A stretch of 13,673 bases of DNA from Candidatus Alloscillospira gallinarum. GTDB taxonomy: Bacteria; Bacillota; Clostridia; Oscillospirales; Oscillospiraceae. Location: NCBI GenBank assembly GCA_904420055.1, contig CAJFTV010000117.1, positions 1 to 13,673 on the forward strand. The letters are read 5' to 3'. Below are positions 12,253-13,673 of the stretch, piece by piece (within the stretch, counting starts at the first letter, position 1; the number at the start of each line of letters is the position of its first letter). Under the pieces are notes generated by a model. The model saw only the letters and a list, made by a program, of their open reading frames with translations, was not told the origin of the DNA and made no database searches. The translations under genes and the position numbers were made by a program.

Positions 12253-13280
12253 CAGTCAAGTTCTCCAATCTTTTCAAGAAATATCCCAGCCAGGGCCGCC
12301 ATGTCCCGGATATCCTCAATATCCGCGGTGCTGGCCGGCGTGTGGATATTGGCGACCGCCGCCGCAAGTCCCAAAACTCTCGCCCCCGTGCCTGTTGTCT
12401 GGATTGTCCTGGCGTCTGTGCCGCCGGCAATCATGGACTTTGTCTGCCAGGGTATTTTATTTGCGTCTGCCGCCGCAGTCATCATTTTGTAAAGCCCGCG
12501 GTCGTATATTGTTCCGCCGTCCATGAACGGGATTACAACACCATTTCCGGGGGTGCATATCTTTTTTACCCCGGGAACCGAGGGCAGGTCCGCCGCCGTT
12601 GTGGTCTCAAGCACCAGAGCGATATCCGGTTTTACCCGAAACGCCGTGCCGAAGGCCCCCCGCGTCCCTACCTCCTCCTGAACCGTAAAGGCAAAAAAGC
12701 AGTCCACGGGCAGTTCCCGCTCAATCAGGTCAATCATAACCGCACAGCCAATTCTGTCATCTAACGCCTTGGCTTTCAGCTTCCGCTTTCCAAGGCATAT
12801 TATCCCGCCGTCAAAAGCCGCCACATCTCCGGGGGATACGAGTTCTTCCGCCTCTTCCTTCGACGCGGCGCCTATGTCAATATACATGTCCTCAGTGCGC
12901 ACGGTCTTTGACCGCTCCTCCTGCCTTACAAGGTGTATCGCCTTATTTCCAATAACTCCAAAAATTCTGTCTTTGCCGACATACACCTTCTTGCCGGGAA
13001 GCACCCGGCGGTCAATCCCGCCAACCGGCGCGAACTTTAAATAACCGTCCTTTGTTATGTGGGTTATCATAAGCCCCACCTCGTCCATGTGCGCGGCAAT
13101 AAGAACCGTCTTTTTTATGTCGCGAACACCCTTTTTAAAGACGATTAAATTGCCCATGGCGTCAGTCATTACACTTTCTGCACAGCCTTCTATCCGGGAC
13201 TTTATATAATCTCTCACACTGTCCTCACAGCTTGAAACTCCGTCTAATCCGCAGAGCTCTTTCACCGTATCAATAAGCAT
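12252..13280 (-). CDS. M42-family metallo-aminopeptidase
   Basis: A 342-residue peptidase of the M42 family (FrvX/YsdC/TET type), cytoplasmic di-metal aminopeptidases that usually form 12-subunit cages and trim peptides. The expected residues are visible: AAHMDEVG (His64, Asp66), ALDDRIG (Asp174), QEEVGTRG (Glu202 as catalytic base, Glu203), and the late His in ANIHTPAS (His313). At the position where many M42 enzymes have a metal-binding Asp, this one reads LETTTAAD, with Glu225. The start at 13280 has GAGGAGG nine bases upstream and is preferred over an in-frame GTG at 13298 that overlaps the previous gene's stop. It lies directly downstream of another M42 gene and upstream of the YnbB-type gene, overlapping the latter. 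Peptide specificity is unknown. Confidence 0.93.
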   Translation of the reverse strand: MLIDTVKELCGLDGVSSCEDSVRDYIKSRIEGCAESVMTDAMGNLIVFKKGVRDIKKTVLIAAHMDEVGLMITHITKDGYLKFAPVGGIDRRVLPGKKVYVGKDRIFGVIGNKAIHLVRQEERSKTVRTEDMYIDIGAASKEEAEELVSPGDVAAFDGGIICLGKRKLKAKALDDRIGCAVMIDLIERELPVDCFFAFTVQEEVGTRGAFGTAFRVKPDIALVLETTTAADLPSVPGVKKICTPGNGVVIPFMDGGTIYDRGLYKMMTAAADANKIPWQTKSMIAGGTDARTIQTTGTGARVLGLAAAVANIHTPASTADIEDIRDMAALAGIFLEKIGELD

Positions 13281-13294
13281 ATCAAAGTCCCTCC

Positions 13295-13673
13295 TCACAT
13301 GGATTTTACCGCCGCGGCAATAAGCTGCGCCGTTTTCTCCGCGTCGTCCGTGGATATTACCTCCACCGGCGTGTGCATGTATTTAAGAGGTATACCAATA
13401 AGCGCGGTAGCCACGCCCTCCCGGGTCACCTGTACGGCCGCGGCATTTGTGCCGCTTAATCCGCCGGGCTCAATGTCTATCTGGCAGTCTATCCCGCACT
13501 CTTTCGCCGCGGCAATAATCTTTTCGGTGAAAGCCCTGTTCATGTTTGGTCCCTTCGTAACAGCCGGGCCGCCGCCTATCCTGTGTGTACTGTACTCGTC
13601 ACAGTCCGGGGTCGAGGCGTGGCAGACGTCAACGGAAATGCAGTAGTCCGGGAAAACGCCAAACGCCCCCACC
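13295..13673 (-). CDS. M42-family metallo-aminopeptidase, C-terminal part (5' end beyond window)
   Basis: The last 126 codons of a second M42 peptidase. They contain the metal-binding Asp in ISVDVCHASTPDCD, the block IGGGPAVTKGPNMN, the GGLSGTNAAAV segment, and the late metal-binding His in KYMHTPVEVIS. This copy has Asp where the neighbouring paralogue has Glu225, so the two are clearly diverged relatives rather than a recent duplication. It ends with the stop at 13295-13297, 14 bases before the next gene's start codon, so the two are probably co-transcribed. The N-terminal part with the first metal ligands and the catalytic Glu lies outside the window; whether it is complete cannot be judged. 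Tandem M42 genes are common in Clostridia. Confidence 0.9.
   Translation of the reverse strand, partial: VGAFGVFPDYCISVDVCHASTPDCDEYSTHRIGGGPAVTKGPNMNRAFTEKIIAAAKECGIDCQIDIEPGGLSGTNAAAVQVTREGVATALIGIPLKYMHTPVEVISTDDAEKTAQLIAAAVKSM

Noticed and set aside
11928..12764. Open frame of 278 codons on the plus strand
   Set aside because: Antisense across the YnbB-type gene and the M42 gene, low-complexity Pro/Arg/Ser-rich product, no ribosome binding site or family match.
1..13673. CRISPR array, rRNA, riboswitch or T-box element
   Set aside because: No regularly spaced repeats, no rRNA-like stretches and no recognisable riboswitch core were found on either strand.

Overview
The window looks like chromosomal DNA of an anaerobic, spore-forming member of the Clostridia, most likely Lachnospiraceae-like. 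The evidence is a YunB-type sporulation protein, tandem M42 aminopeptidases next to a YnbB-type PLP enzyme, an AlaA-type transaminase, a 4Fe-4S ene-reductase of the enoate-reductase/BaiCD/FadH class, strong AGGAGG ribosome binding sites, and codon use typical of a genome of roughly 50% G+C. No species can be named from sequence alone.

Right part (about 5000-13673, all on the minus strand): a long, tightly packed housekeeping block. In order of transcription it reads M42 peptidase (cut by the window end), M42 peptidase, YnbB-type PLP lyase, YunB, alanine transaminase AlaA, NAD-dependent DNA ligase LigA, and a flavin/Fe-S ene-reductase. Several junctions overlap (TGATG between the second M42 gene and ynbB; ATGAGTAA between ligA and the ene-reductase), which suggests translational coupling. 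A complete tRNA-Leu(UAG) gene with encoded CCA follows, with two candidate promoters of its own and an intrinsic terminator that starts directly at its CCA end.

Middle part (about 3704-4764): beyond the tRNA gene lies a strongly A+T-rich GNAT acetyltransferase gene, bracketed by near-perfect 17-bp inverted repeats. Next to it is roughly 330 bp of non-coding DNA with strong hairpins, short direct and inverted repeats and a possible 57-codon ORF remnant. This looks like acquired DNA beside a tRNA gene, but no recombinase or duplicated att site is visible.

Left part (1-3703): accessory functions. Two hexapeptide-repeat acetyltransferases lie on the plus strand. One is a LacA/maltose-O-acetyltransferase type, divergent from a LysR regulator with clear back-to-back promoters. 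The other is a Vat/CatB-type xenobiotic acetyltransferase with its own promoter, a 13-codon leader ORF and its own terminator. At the left edge, on the minus strand, is a lipoprotein membrane-fusion subunit of an efflux pump, cut by the window start. Its promoter region carries three 10-11 bp phased direct repeats, the layout used by OmpR-family response regulators.

The most interesting signals are the inverted-repeat-bracketed GNAT gene with its repeat-rich flank beside tRNA-Leu, the leader ORF before the Vat-like gene, and the phased repeats upstream of the efflux gene.
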